Source: Chromobotia macracanthus
Taxonomy: Eukaryota > Chordata > Actinopteri > Cypriniformes > Botiidae
Direction of reading: 5' to 3'
Assembly (NCBI GenBank): GCA_036877525.1
Contig: JAZGTH010000007.1
Coordinates: 8,121,501 to 8,185,500 of the forward strand
DNA length: 64,000 nt
Each line of letters opens with the position of its first letter. Position 1 is the stretch's first letter. This document shows, piece after piece, positions 1 through 14,000 of this stretch. Below the pieces are notes generated by a model. That model saw nothing but the letters and a program-made list of their open reading frames with translations, was not told where the DNA came from and ran no database searches. A program made the position numbers and the translations under genes.

Positions 1-834
1 TTGTAAATCAATAAACTGAATTCTATATCACAAGAGCTGAAGGTTTGAGGAGATGCAACCCTTTGAAAAATAGTTGCCAGACACACACTGACACTGCTTT
101 AAAGCAAATACAGATTGAGATACTTAGTGGTAAAATGCAAGTTTACATGCCATAGCTCAGAGGTGCTCATTAAAAAACATAATAAAAAATATAAAAATAC
201 CAGTTTCATCAAGGACACCTAATCTAACTTTGTCAGAGATGTATTATTCATCACTCCCCAAAGCACAAAGAGAAAGAGACGCTTAGAAATGTTAATAAAG
301 AACATAGCAGCATAATGTCAAGCAAGAAAATAATCTGCATGTTTTTTGAAAAGTCACAATACGTTGTTGTTTTGAACAGGCAACTTAATGTCAATTAAAT
401 CTGTGATGCTATTTGAACTTGGCTTGCTGTAAAATGCCAGTCAGGTTGGCATATATCGCATTTTTTTCTTTTAAAGACTAAATCTGCCCAAGATTTTGAT
501 TAATAAAGGAATGTACAATTGATTTGAGACAATGCAGCTAGGTTACAGACCCAGAAAAAAGCAAAGCACTATTCAACGATTTTTGACAAAGAAACAGCAT
601 AAACAAAACAACTGTGCTGAAGAAAAGTCATACTCCCGAAGCTCCATAAACTGTACATGATTAAAAAAAGTAAACTTGGATTTTTCATTCAGCATACATC
701 TGAGTTTCCAAATAGCTTCAACTGTTGATAATGTTATCCAGTTAATGAAATTGTGTTGTGTGTCTGTGTAAAACTCCCATGTCATGAATTGTTTCCAGAG
801 GCTTATTCCGGGGGGGGAGGTGACCCTGTAACCG

Positions 835-1048
835 TGTGGGACTGATGAAAACATTTATTGCTTTCTGAATCTGAGTTCCGCCTTGCATGTCTCACAAAGC
901 TTATCATATAGTACACAACTCCACTGAGAGATAATTAAAATATCTTCACAAGGAGGCAGCAGCCCTCACCTGACCCTGTCAAGAGCTGAATATCAATGCT
1001 TCTGACGTCTGCTCTCCCCCACACACACTTGTTGTTCGACTTGGGGAT
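835..1048 (-). other. Candidate terminal exon with poly(A) signal
   Basis: A minus-strand acceptor with a long pyrimidine tract (CTTTCTTTCTTGTTACAATC then GTGCAG) starts at 1048. The 79 nt to a CAG|GTGAGG donor at 970 read IPKSNNKCVWGRADVRSIDI then QLLTGS. If not spliced, the frame ends at a TAA soon after, and an AATAAA (minus, complement of 854-859) follows about 110 nt downstream, as in a terminal exon. If spliced, phase 1 matches a 90-codon open frame reaching down to 573. Gene not recognised. Confidence 0.2.
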
Positions 1049-1290
1049 CTGCACGATTGTAACAAGAAAGAAAGATCTCAGGAACCATATACTTTACACA
1101 TACAGCAGACATGTTGAGTCACCTGCGTGATTCATGCTTGCAACCAACTTAAAATACATAAAGATAAATTGATATTGAGTTTATATATTTAAAAAACATG
1201 AATAACTATAAACAAGATCTTGAATGACTGAACTTGAAACTGATCCCAGAAATTTTTTATATATAATACATTTTTGTTGGTAGGCCTTAG

Positions 1291-1322
1291 AGTGTGTGTC
1301 TATGTATGTGTGTGTGTGTGTG
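1291..1322. repeat. Imperfect (TG)n microsatellite
   Basis: TG-rich run with a TATG interruption; the longest clean stretch is 1307-1322. Confidence 0.9.
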
Positions 1323-4300
1323 TATATGTAAGGCTACAAAAATTTTGCTATTAAGCCAACATACCTGGAGAAAAAAGTTCCAAAGAACACAAAGAGATAC
1401 TTTTACAGTTTTACAGGAGATTATATTAATCTCTGTAGGCACTCTGCTTTCCTATCAGGAAAATGTGCTTTTCCAACATGACAAAATGGCCCAATGAAGG
1501 ATGCATAATTGTAGGCTGTGTCCATAATAATGTCCTATAAGCGGTTTCAGGTATAGCTCACAAGCTGTGGTGAGAAAGTCACTAAGCAAAAGCCTTCAAG
1601 CTCTGCTTGATTAGGCATCGTTCCACTCCGTAATGCCTTTTAATGGAGTTTTTACATGCCTGTTTTGCATGCATATCAGCTATAAGACGGGAGTAACTTT
1701 AATGGCTCATCAGACCCTCTCTGAGACCCACTTGACCCTCGGGAGCTCCTGCGTATTAAAAGTAATTTGGTTTAACGATGCAAGAGGAGTTGTCTTATTG
1801 GATTTCTTTCGTCTGTCAAACCTGTGGTTTTGATGATATTGTATCTCTTTTACTACTGTACGGTTCAAGAACTTCAATAGCCTTTCAAAGTCACCTGAAG
1901 TTGATGAGAGCTTCTGAGAAGAGCAGAGGATTTGTTAACGACAAAAATACAAGAGAGAGTACACAAGTCACTGTTTAAGCAGACTATCGATTTGATAATT
2001 GAGATCAATTAGCTTTGTCTTTGATAATCAAGTCTTTAAATTGCAGTATAATTCATTTGTTCATTCATTCATTGGAGCATTTGGATGCAATAAAACAATC
2101 ACTAAAAGAGGGTGTAACTCATTAAGAAAATACACACACTATTGTGCAAGCTAGCATGTTGTGTCAGGGTGCATAATGACGGAGCATTACAATCAAGCCA
2201 TTAGTGTTCAGAAGCTCAAAGGAGACTTCATTGTCATACTTGCTATTGTATGCACAGATAAAGCCCTAACTACAGATTTTCGAGTAAAATGGGTTATGAA
2301 AGCAAATTCAGTATTAAGCAATTAGCATGCTCTCTGAGAGAAACGAGAGATACAGTATCTGTAAATCAGAGCCATTAAACTGAGCAGAGAAACAAGCCGA
2401 ATCTGATCTTAATCTTAAAATGATCTTTTTTGATAAGCTTGATGATAATATGTAAATTTGTCTTTCGGTAAAGACAAAAACAGAGAGTAAGAATGTCACC
2501 TTCTTGCTAATATCTGCTCAAATGTTTGTCTCTAGGAGTCTTGCTCCTCTGATCCATAGGACATTTAAGAGGTGGTAGAAGAGGAGATCTTCAGACCTCC
2601 CACATACATTGCGGTCATTGCTGATTTGGGAGATCTGTGAGGAGGTATCGTCTCAGAAACAGGAACTTGACAGGCTTGTGATTTCAAGTGCAGTCATTAA
2701 TTTTCATTTGGTCCCCTTCATAAACCCTCTTTGTTTGTTTAAGATGAGAAACGATACAGTTTTTTTAAGGCTTGTAGTTAATTTGGTTGATTTAATATTG
2801 ACATATTGTCAGCATGGCCCACCCCCACGCCTCTGTGGGCAGAGAGACCATTTCCCATAAATCTTTGCCAGTTACACACTAAAGGCTGCTCGAGAATAGA
2901 GACTGAATTAATTCAATAAAGCCATTTCAAACAGACTGTAATTAGTTAAATGAAGACATTTTTGTCATAATCTCTGTCTTCATGTCTTGCCATTTTGGAG
3001 TATTTACAGCTTGCAGTGGTCCTCCAGTGAGACTTCATCTAATTCCCTGTGTTTGTGAACCAAAACGCAAATCCTTGTCCATATTTCATTGATCCGCTTT
3101 GAAGGCCATACACGGTTGAGAAACAGACACAGCTAATGGGCACATCAACAGAGATTAATGTAGTTATGTTCATTCTAGTGAGAATAATTACAGACTTCTG
3201 TCATCTCTTGCCAGAGACCCTGTTCAATGCAACCAAGCTAGTCTCCCTGTGGGGCTCTCCATATGCAACAGTTATTTTAGAACAGAGGAAAATAAAAATA
3301 AAGATACAGAGCGTGTGCGTTCTGTATTAGTTCACCGTAATACAGAACGATAGTGTTATACAAATACATCCATAAAAAAATATTAAATTAGACGTCTTAT
3401 ATGGGGTGGATTTATTCAATTTAAGGTGCTTACTGTATGGCACAAAGAGCCCCCAAAAAACTTTTTTTTTTTTAATTTTAAAGATAATATGCAAAAATGT
3501 ATTATTGTATTGTTCCTAGGGAATTAATAAAGTTTAAGTGCGCAAGCAACAAAATCTATAAATAAAGTGCATGTTGTCGAGTGTCAGCTCTCATCTCAAA
3601 CTTAACTTAAAGTTAACTCATTTACATATTTATTCAAGTCATACTAGAGGTGATAATAACCAAGTAGTTCCCAGTGTCGAAATGTATTAAATTGAAACTT
3701 TTTGGTTCTTAGTTAAATTTCTATCAAATAAGATTTTTCTCTTTTCAGATTGTAACTTGATTCTGATTCACACTGTCATTCCAATAGCATGTTCTGTAAA
3801 ACTTGCCCGAGCAAGTAACAATAATCAAGGGGGGCAAAGCTTAGCAAAGGTCAGTTCTTCAAGATTATTGTGTGAATGCAGGAATTATTTAAAAGTTCAC
3901 AATACCTGTGGAATCTCAGCGGAAATTCAGGTCCTGACGTTAATGTTCCAATGTTTCTGTTTATTTCTACCAGCGTGAAAAAGACATTGGAGCGACTATC
4001 AGCAGCACAGTGGTCAGAAGTAAATGGCAGTGAAGAGTGAAGAGCTCTGTGAAGCAAAATAGAAATCTACTGTACATGCTGATCCACTAGCTGTACTGTT
4101 TCCTATACGTTTGTTGTGGAGTTAAATTCTATACACATTTATTTTACGATAGGACTGAACCCACTATGACACAGTGCTACAAGAGTGTGATAAAGAAATT
4201 CATTACTCAGTAAAAGAGTCCTGTGGTGGTTATTAAACAAAGCAGCTCTCATTTCCTAAGCAGGCTGATTTACAGAGATGTAGGTCGAACTATATTACTG

Positions 4301-7300
4301 ATTTTATAATAAGTGGTGGTGCTGAACATCCCCTTTTGTTTATAGCGCACAGAGATCAAATGTTTCTTTGGTGCAACCATCAAATTACCCACAGAGGGAC
4401 CGACATCCACCTGCAAATCTCTGCAGCTGAGGCGTGCTAGCATGTACGCTAGCAGCTGTCCTCTAAGCAGCAGGAACAAGGAGGAATAGCACAACCCAAG
4501 GCAAGAGTCATTAGCAGAACCACAGCAGTTAGCTAGGTCAAAGATATGTGAAGGACAGGCCCTCATCCTGGAAAACCCCATAAATGTGATGACTACACTT
4601 TCAGCCAGTCACTGCTTGTCGTCTGTGGTATAGGCACCGTATCAGTGGCAGAAGAGGCCAATTCATCCTCTGTTATATTTTAAAAGGCTTGATAAATCCT
4701 ACACTTAATGCATGCCTGATTTTGCCTTAGCAGCCAAGTTTATCTACCTTGCAGATGTGGTTTCTCTGGCAAGCTTAATAGCTTTAAGTGACTTGGTATT
4801 ATTTCCATTCAATATGCTGACTAAGCCCTGGGCAGAATGTCTTAACTGTTCCAGAATCCCCCTGCAGCAAAGCTTCTAATGTAATTAAAGGGTAAAAGCT
4901 TTTGAAAACAAATTCTACTCGGTCATGATCAAGAACTGGCGTACTAGAAATCTGCCTGCACTGAAATATTGTCTATGTTTAAAGGCAGTGGGCTATTGGG
5001 CAGATAAAACCCTACCATTAACTCATCCTTACGCAAACCGTCTACATCTTCTATTGGTGCACTGAGTAAGAAGGAAAATGGAGCTAACAATTCTTTCAGG
5101 GGCTGGACCTGCTCCATGACATCACTGAAAGCTCCACTGGACCTCGCTCATACAACCTCTCCACTGAGACGACTTAAGCTTGTAGATCAATTGAAATAAT
5201 GAATATGTATTTGGAGCAGATCAGTCACTGCCACTTGTACAGCCTGAAGGAGGAAATTAAAAAATTGGTGGTGGGAGTAAGAGGTTGGGAACTAAAAGGG
5301 CTCACTTGGATGGCATTCAAATAACTTTATAGGGTATACAGGAGGAAGACGCAGAGGCTAGTTTTTGGCAGCAGAGGCTGTTACAAAATCCTTTCTTAGT
5401 CAAATCACCTGAATAAATGAGATGGATATTGATTTGTTTATATTAGCATTTTGAGTCTCGTAGCGTCATTGATTTGGCAGACAAAAAAAGGTTCTTAGGT
5501 CAGTTTCAATTAGCATATTGAAGTTGCTTGGTTATTTCTTGTTTATAACCCTCTGGAACAATACTCAGAGGGATTTATCAGGATTTCAAACATATGCTTC
5601 ATAGGGTCTTTTGTTTAAGTGAAATTTGGAATGGTTGGCATGGCTGTTGAGAACAAAACTGCACCAGCCACTGGCCATAACAATTTATGACTGAAACTAT
5701 TCCTCATGAATAGTGCATGTGACTTTTGGGACTTTGACACAATATACTACCACAAAATTTCCAAAACAGCATTTACAGAAACCAGTGCATTAATTCAGAT
5801 AAACACATATTTATATTACCATATAAATGAACTGTGGGTGGCAACCTATCAGAATAACAGGAATAACAGAAAACAGGGTTGAGTAAAACAGGGTAACTGG
5901 GTTGAGTAAGTGGATTTTCTCCATTATTTCCCAAAGCTGAGGAAAAACTCAGTCCTGAAATCCTGCTGGACGTTTTGAGCACAAGACATGCAATATCAAA
6001 AGTCGCCATCTCTTAACTTAGAGAGCAATAAACCTCTTCCCATTATTGCTGTCTCACCAAAAACCCAGAAAGAGACTCATTACGAAGTATTTATATGTAT
6101 GACATTATTTCATTCATGGCATTAATATCCTTTGTGATTTCCCCAGCAGCTGTCTTTTTCAAGATAACTAGCAAAAATGGCAGAATAATAATCCAAGCAT
6201 GGCTGAATCTAGGCATTTTTGCACATGAAACTGAGCCAAAAATTAAATAAAAATTTGCCAGAGGATTGCAGATGAGTATCATCTCCCCATACATTTCTCA
6301 AAACAAGTCAAATGTGACAAAACTGAATGACAATTCAAACCTATGATTTAGGTTTGCAGTCTTGTGAACATGCACACATATGACATATATACACACACAC
6401 ATCTGGGGACACAAAACCAACACAGCTCATCTTGTTAATGAACCAAATGAGACAGAGTAGAAGGCTACTAATTAAGCTGCAGGATTGTTCTCTAGAGATG
6501 CTCTCATCAGTTAAAACTATATGACAGCAAAACCATCATATACCATTGAAAAATCTATTTTCTTTAATACTGTATGTTAAATGGTGTGTTGAGATTCCTG
6601 CTCAAAAATACTCAGGTCTTTCACTGGTGATCAGGGTCAAAGAAAGGTCATTCCATTGTAATTAAGCCATTTGTGTACAATCCTGATTCAAGAGCACTCA
6701 AAAAGAAATGATATTAACATGATCCCCACTGTAATGGGTTCACAACCCAATTATAGCACTTAAACAAGCACTAGGATCTTATCTTGACCAGTGAAAGACT
6801 GAGCACAAATACAGAAAGGAGAATCCTTTAATATTCCTTACATGTATAACACATTTTGAGACACATCAGGATACATCAACAGGGTTGAAAAAATAAAAAA
6901 TACATTCCTGAAAATGCACAAATTTAATCAAATTAAATTTAAATAAACCAACAAATAGCAATAAACCAACGATTTTGTAACGTTTGATTATATCATAATT
7001 CATTACTAATCAAAAGCTGCATTTTAAGTGGAGAACTTAAGTCTTCCTGAGTACTTCCTGTGATGGATGACCTTGTTGCACAGCAGATGGTAAATACACG
7101 CCTGACTTCCCAGATAATCTCCTGAACCTTAATGAATCTTAGCCTCAGATGATCTTAGCAAAAATGTAATTCCATCACTGACCTAGAAACCATCCACATC
7201 TGTTCACTGTCCAGTCATTTCATCAACTGAAAAAAATTATGTGCGTATGCATGTACTGTATATATATCTCTGTAAAAAAGCACTTCTTTTGTACATCATC

Positions 7301-9249
7301 ACACATTTGTGTTTATGAAATTATGATTTCACGTAGCAAAAGCCTCAGTCACAATTATTTTGCGTTATTTTGGGCATCATTACAACAGAAAATATTGAAA
7401 AGAGGAGGCAAGGCAAGCCTCTTAAAAGCAACCAGGGAGCATATTTATATGAAGATAAAACCTTCCTGAAAAGAGACTTTCACATTACTGCTATGTAGTG
7501 TCCGACACATCACCTTCAACTGTGATCAACAGTGAGTGGCAACACCGTCTCAGTCAGGCAGCACCTGTAATTTGATGCCCATAATGAAAGTCTGCCTGCA
7601 AAAGGGTAAATTTGAACCACAACTACATAACAATCTGCTTTTTAGCTTGTTCTTTTATACACTGGTAATTTAAAAGTAGGTATAGAAGAAAATTCACCAC
7701 AAAACATTGCCAGAGCTGTACTTGAAATAAACATTTAATCAGAGAGTAAAAAAACACAAAACGTTCCTCTTTTTCCGAGTAAACCAGAATATGTTTTCTG
7801 CAAATAATTACAACAGGTCTTTGCCTGATGTTGAATTCGCCATTTTTTAAAGTGCCAGCAGCGTAGACAAAATAAATGTGGCCTGTGGAGATCTGCAGTT
7901 ACCACCCCATCATCACAACTGCTCTCTTGACCTACAGCATCAAAAAAGCAAAATAATAAAAAAATCACATTAATATGGGGTTAACATTTAACAATCTGGT
8001 TTATACCCTTTGTCTGGCCTTGGTGAAATTACATTTTTATGTGCTCAGCCTGGTTAGTGGAAAATGAAAATACGGTGCAAAGAAAAAATTCTCAGCATTG
8101 TCGCTGCTCATCATCTTATTGTCAAGGTGTGGAGCCAATTCCCGCCTGTGACCTTTAACTGAGCATGTGGCATATGCCTGTGTGCGCAAATCTTCCTCCA
8201 TAAAAAACGCTCAGCTTATTATTTACAAGCAAACACAGCAAAATCAAATTGTGTGTTTTATACATTAGGTGCTGTGGGGTACATTAATGTATTAATGTCA
8301 AACAGACTTTCTCACAACCCCCTTGTGTGATATCGACTTAATGTGTTTGCGTATACGCAGCTTCACTGTTTGAAAAACACTCATACGTTACGTGTGGATG
8401 CCAACAAGTAGTATTGTTCTATATACACCTATTGAAAGACTAAAATTGTATCTCAAAATTTAGCATGAGCTAGCGTGAGTGGGTGTGCAGGAAGCAGAGG
8501 GAAAACAGGCTGCAAATAACTTTTAGTAAGCCGCACCTACTATATACCTAGATTGGTGGCAATCATTGTTATGGCAGTGTGTTTACAGTGATAGCTGCCC
8601 CAAGGGCTGGAGGAGTGGGCAGCTGTCCACCAACAGCATGTCAAACCACCATCTGATACCTCCCCATGTCTTCTCACTTTCCTACTGAGTAATTGAAATG
8701 CTTTGCCACCAGCACTCTTATTGGATCCCTGTTCTTCTGTCAAACATCTCACTCACTTTTCTGCAAGAAAGCCAGGGCCTGTTTTCATGATTTGTTTTCT
8801 TGCTGCTAGCTTCACCTTTTCTGGTTACAAAGCCTTCAGGTTGGACATGATGAGCTCAGTTTGTGCGTGTGAGAGAGGGCATATGCATGTGTGTGTTTCA
8901 GTACAGATTTCCCAATACACTTCATTCCCTCTCCATGCCTCGTTAGGACAGTGCTGTCTGGAGTCTCCTCCAAGCCTTGTGCTGCTCTGACAATCTTTTG
9001 ATTTATTGGACTGTCTGTTCCTTGGGTTTCATCACTGTCTTTCAATTGACATTACCTAACCAGGCTTGTTTTCTGGAAAGCACTAGCTCTGATCTTTAGG
9101 ATTGACTTTTCATACCTTTCTGCTCTGCTTCTCTTACTGAGTATCTGGACACAAAAACATTACATGTACATGTAATTAAACATTGAATTAAGAAATAAAA
9201 AAAATCTATTTTCCATGCTGGTCAAATCTTTAGACTAGTTAGTAATAGT

Positions 9250-9347
9250 CTAGCAGGTACACCAGCAAAGCCATGTTATTTACCAACAAAAATGAAAGCA
9301 TGGTTTCTTATATTGGTCAACCAAGGAAGGTTTGCTGGTTAAGCTAG
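9250..9347. repeat. Inverted-repeat fragment of a GCTGGT/ACCAGC-type repeat
   Basis: CTAGC plus ACCAGCAAA (9250-9269) is mirrored by TTTGCTGGT plus GCTAG (9331-9347), with CCATG/CATGG nested inside. Short GCTGGT-rich inverted repeats of this type are dispersed in fish genomes; a second locus is at 48.3 kb. Confidence 0.45.
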
Positions 9348-10599
9348 TAAAGAAGCCTGGTAGAGATTGCATGATTAATTTAATTCAGCTTAATTTTGCT
9401 AGTAGTTTGTTAAATCTGACTTTAGAAGGGGGTTTCCACATAATTTTAAACTATGTCTTCATTGTTTAGAAATAAAACATACACAGTAAACCACCCATTA
9501 GCACTACGCTCAGCTTAAATGCTGCATGTTTGGAAAAATATTGCATTTCTGAAAATGTTTAGTGCCTTTTCAAACAGGGCTGGTTCATCGCGTCTCTGGA
9601 GGATTCAGTATTTGCCGAGGTGTTTTCTCACATTTTCTCAGTGTGAGAGATAAACGGATTTTATGCTTCAGTATGGAATAGACAACCCCCCACCCGCAGT
9701 AGTGGCATCCCAAAACATCCTTGGCTGTTATGCTGAGTTCATTTGATCACTGCAGAAGATTATCATCTTTTCATTTCCTGTGCGAATGCAATTCTTGAAT
9801 GCTGGCAACCTGTGATTGCCACAACACAAAGAGAAAGGTCAGCAGTGAACTGGTTAAGACGGATAGATGAGAATATTTCAGCAGAGGAATATTTATTTGT
9901 AAAGCATATTTTAAATTTCTGTGTCTCTGTGTGACAGAGCTAGCAACTTGAGAAATCCAGTTATCGTGAGGGCAACAAACTCAATAAATCGTTACGTATA
10001 GATCTCAGCAGAAGCCGTTTGTCTGTGGTTATCCCAAGCAGGCCAGCTCATTGATTTGTGTTGACTCAAATAAAATGCGTACAACAAATATGGCGTGAAC
10101 TTGACATTTAAAACAGTTGTGCTATAAGAGAGTAGGCTAAAATATATCTGCAAGACACAACACCGTTCAGACATGAAATTGCGTGATCACAGACAGGCAC
10201 CGTTAGGTCCCCACAATTCTCCTTCAGTCAATAAACCCACAGCAAACACTTTCTAATGGAATCTTAAAGGAGTTTTGTAGGTTCAGTGCATAATGTTGAT
10301 TAATACAGAAAATATTTTTGACTTTAACAGCATCACCCTAACAATGGAAGTAAACCAGGGCAGTTCCAGAGGGTTTAAGAAGAAGAAATGTGAGCTTGTG
10401 TTTTTGTTAAACTTATGTGAATTATACTTATGACTTATACTTATGAATTATTCAGATAAAGTCTATTTATTATTTTAGCTGTAGAGTCGTCAAAATAATA
10501 ATTTTTGAGATTGGAATACAATTTTTAAAGTGGGTGAACTTCTTGTGATGTGATACTTACGTTATTCCCTAGTGAAGTTTCCATATAAAGAGTGAACAG

Positions 10600-11028
10600 C
10601 AGCAGTTCTCAACATCCCCCACCACCAAAGTCAATATATAAATCCTACACAGGCCATGTTTTTTCTTGCGCTTCTGCTGCAATGATTTTACTTGTTCAAA
10701 TTTAACAGAAACTACAGCTGTCAACATGTGAAAAATGACTCATCAATAATGTCACAACTTTAATCCCTGTTTGTGTTTTAAACTTTTTTAAGTGTGTTTT
10801 AACCCTGTTTTGTTTAAGGAAACACAATAAATGTGAAACAAAGCTCTTCTTGGGATGCTGGATTTTTTTTATCATGGATGATCTTCGTTACTTAAACATG
10901 GTATGACAGCTCACCAAAACGTGGCTGATTTTAGTCCGCAGTAAGAAATATGATTCATGTGGATTTTGTATTTAAGACATTCTGCAACCTCCTTTGCAGG
11001 CCCCATTCTCCCTGATTGAGAACCACTG
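10600..11028. mobile_element. hAT-like non-autonomous element, about 429 bp
   Basis: The left end CAGCAGTTCTCAA (10600-10612) pairs with the right end TTGAGAACCACTG (11016-11028) as a 13-bp inverted repeat with two mismatches. Ends of the form CAGNGGTTCTCAA are typical of hAT/Charlie-type transposons. The 8-bp flanks (GTGAACAG and CCTTACAG) agree only in the last four bases, so any target duplication is decayed. There is no transposase frame inside. Confidence 0.6.
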
Positions 11029-14000
11029 CCTTACAGATAGTTACTTCATGTCTCTTTCTAGCTTTCTATCTTTCTATCTTTATTTACCAGATTTACTGGC
11101 ATTATGTCATCATGAAACAAAGGTAAAAGGCTAAAAAGTCAGCAGTTTTATCACACTACACTTTTAAAACAGCGTGCATTTTAATGTATACTGTTTAGTT
11201 TCATGTACTTCCTTGTTTTTCATAACCATGCTTTTAGCTTTTATATAGTGAGGAAAAAGTAATTATTTCATCTATTATTTTACAAATCATTATTTCAATT
11301 ATTTCAATGGTTTCATATCCATAGTAATCAACATTATGCAACATTATGAAAGAGCTTAATTTGTATTGAACCCAGGAACATTCCTTTAAGGTCAAATAGA
11401 CAAACTCCTGTAATTACAAAATGATGTCTTGTTAAACTTAAACAAGCACATAAAATAGAGGGTTGGGGACATGGACACTGGATAATAAGATTAGCATCCT
11501 CTCCATTTTTGATGCAACTCAATCAATCAGAGCACAGAGGTTTATGACTCTATTACAGGCCATGACATCAAGAGGGGAGGGTCGGGGTCCTGTTCCTGTC
11601 TATCTAGCCTCAAACACTCAGCCTGTGATGAAATGGTCTGGAGGACATCAGATAACAGGCAAGGACAGAAAGAATCACACTGTACAAGCTTCTGTCCTTT
11701 AATGTGGCTATGAAAAAGAAGCCAGACAGAGGAATGACTCTAGATTCATTCATTTACACCTGGTAGCAAGATCCATATTGGGTGATCCAATTACAATTAG
11801 TTCTAAATACAATAAGTTCTAAATACTGGTGCAAACTAAGTCCAAAATGTTTTGTGAGACAATTACTTAAACCAGATTTGGAGAATGTGACCACATCACA
11901 TTTGCAGTGTAAACACTGTGTGCCAGTTACCTGTGAAGGGCCTCCTACTCATCTGTCTATCAACCACTGCAATAAATAAGGATCTTAAATGTATTCATGT
12001 TGCTTTAAAAGAAATGGGCATGAATACGGTTTAGTATGTCTGATTTCAACATGCAGTGACAGATCATATGAAGCTCACCCAAAGTTCAGTTAATACAGGT
12101 TTGTGCTTATATTAAAACTGAAGTATATTTGGGTAACAACTGTGTGCTGATTCATGTTTTCTTGTTTTTTTTCTAGTAGATTTTCAGGCACTTTACCATC
12201 ATGCAGTAATACACTGACATAGTGAGTGATGTAGTCACAAAATCATAGAGACTTTCCTTTAAATCTGACCACAAGTGGTCAAAGGAAATAGATTTGAGAC
12301 ATATCACAACAAGGTGTAAATGCAACCTGTCTCGGTTGACCGATTGGGATTGGATCATCAAAGATGGATCTTCAGAGGTTTAGAGAAGGTGAGAAGTACT
12401 TGTGGGACCTATTACTGTTCCTAAAAGCTGGAGTGATTCTAAATACTAAATGCCATACATATGACAGAAGGGATTTTGAGACTTTCCACTATGAAGCAAT
12501 AAGTTTGGCGTGACATTTCAGAAAGTAGCTGCTTAACAATAAGAGAAAAATCCATTTGTAGCTTTTCCATTCTAAAAATTTCCATATTATACATGTTAAT
12601 GCTATGGTAAGTATATGGGCAAAGGAACACCCAGAGAAATGCTCCACCTTGTGAATAATGGCACACAGACTGCAAAAGTGTACCGTAATCTAGTGGGAAT
12701 GGCGAGCTAAGTGACTTTGTCCCCATGGTTCCAAACATGCAGAGCTGTTTCCTGGGTAGTTCATTCAAGCTGCTGAAAAGATGATGAGCGCACAGTATGA
12801 GCTAAACAGCAGACTCACTTCAGCTGCCATCATTCGAATGACATCATAAATCACTCATAAGTGGGGAACAGAAACGTTCCAGTGTTTCAGGCATATAACA
12901 CCGATGTTAGATTAGAATTATGCAGCTCAAATGGGACTTTTTCACCTTGCAGGAAAGTCATTTTATAAGCAGGATAATGTTCACCAAGTCAATGTGTGAG
13001 ATTAACAACAGTGTTTACTAACAGGTGTGACTTTCAGATCGTCCTGTCACATTTAGGAAGTCACTCCAGTTGACACTGTTGCTTATAACCAAACTGTGTG
13101 TGAATACGACCATACTTAATACTCTGGGACCGTATTCTCCTGCTGTACGAATGCAAACCTAAAATATTCCAAGCACAGTCTATTTACCGGATGGCAAGAA
13201 ACAGATGAGAAGTTCCGTGTAAGCAGCTTAAAAGGAAAACTGAGAAGTCAGTGGTCTGTTGAGCTCATCATAAACTTGGTCAGTTTTCCCAGCCTCTCAA
13301 GGCCCAGAGTGCCAAAGAATAGCTAGAGAGTTTAAGAGGCTTACCTCCTCCTTGAACCTCACACACATACATCTAGATGCATGATCGCGTTCGCTTCACA
13401 CTAGCATACAAATGTGTGATTTACATCCCCCATTTGTCAGTTTGAATTTTAAGGACAAAGTGATTATAACCACTAAAGCACAACCTGGAGCAGGAGTGCC
13501 AATTGAGAGGAAAAACTAATTAGCAGATGCGTGCAGGTAAACAGGATTGAGTCTATATGACTCACTCTCCTTCTAGGAGACACACAGTTCCCATGCAATT
13601 ACTGACGGATGAGTCTGCTGCGATCCTGGGGCTTTAAAGGATTAATGACAATAAAAGGGTTAACTTATTTGCCCCTTCTCAAAACCCTATTAACATCTCT
13701 GAGTCCCAACAAAGAACTCGTATAAAAATCAATTTACCACTGTAAGCTAATCAATGAGCGCTAACCTTAAAAGGCATTAGCATTTCACATTATTCATCGC
13801 ATTGTATGTGAACGGTGTTATTAAAATGGTGATTAGAACAGTGTTTTGTTCACGGCAGGCTACATATGGAAACATCTTCGCATTTGTCTGTATTCAGTTA
13901 ATGTCTTAATATATACAAATGTGTCTTAATCCACGTGTTTATGAAGAATGACTCCAGTTATAGGCAAATCCCTAAATGCCTTAACTTCATAAGATGAAAA

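Larger units (their letters stand above)
1100..10599. other. Gene-poor AT-rich region
   Basis: No gene recognised. Contains the repeat fragment at 9.25-9.35 kb, a short TTCA repeat near 2055, and scattered open frames of up to about 100 codons without family matches (for example minus strand 4270-4581, where GCTAGC occurs twice within 18 bp near 4436-4453). Confidence 0.6.

Noticed and set aside
4386..4490. Minus-strand micro-exon with a good pyrimidine tract (CTTGTTCCTGCTGCTTAG)
   Set aside because: Only about 50 nt, weak donor (CAG|GTGGAT) and no linked exon; the surrounding 103-codon frame has no recognisable domain.
5100..5177. Plus-strand terminal-exon-like segment (acceptor AATTCTTTCAG, frame GLDLLHDITESSTGPRSYNL then STETT and stop)
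   Set aside because: A second frame over the same bases is equally open and no upstream exon could be linked, so it is not distinguishable from chance.
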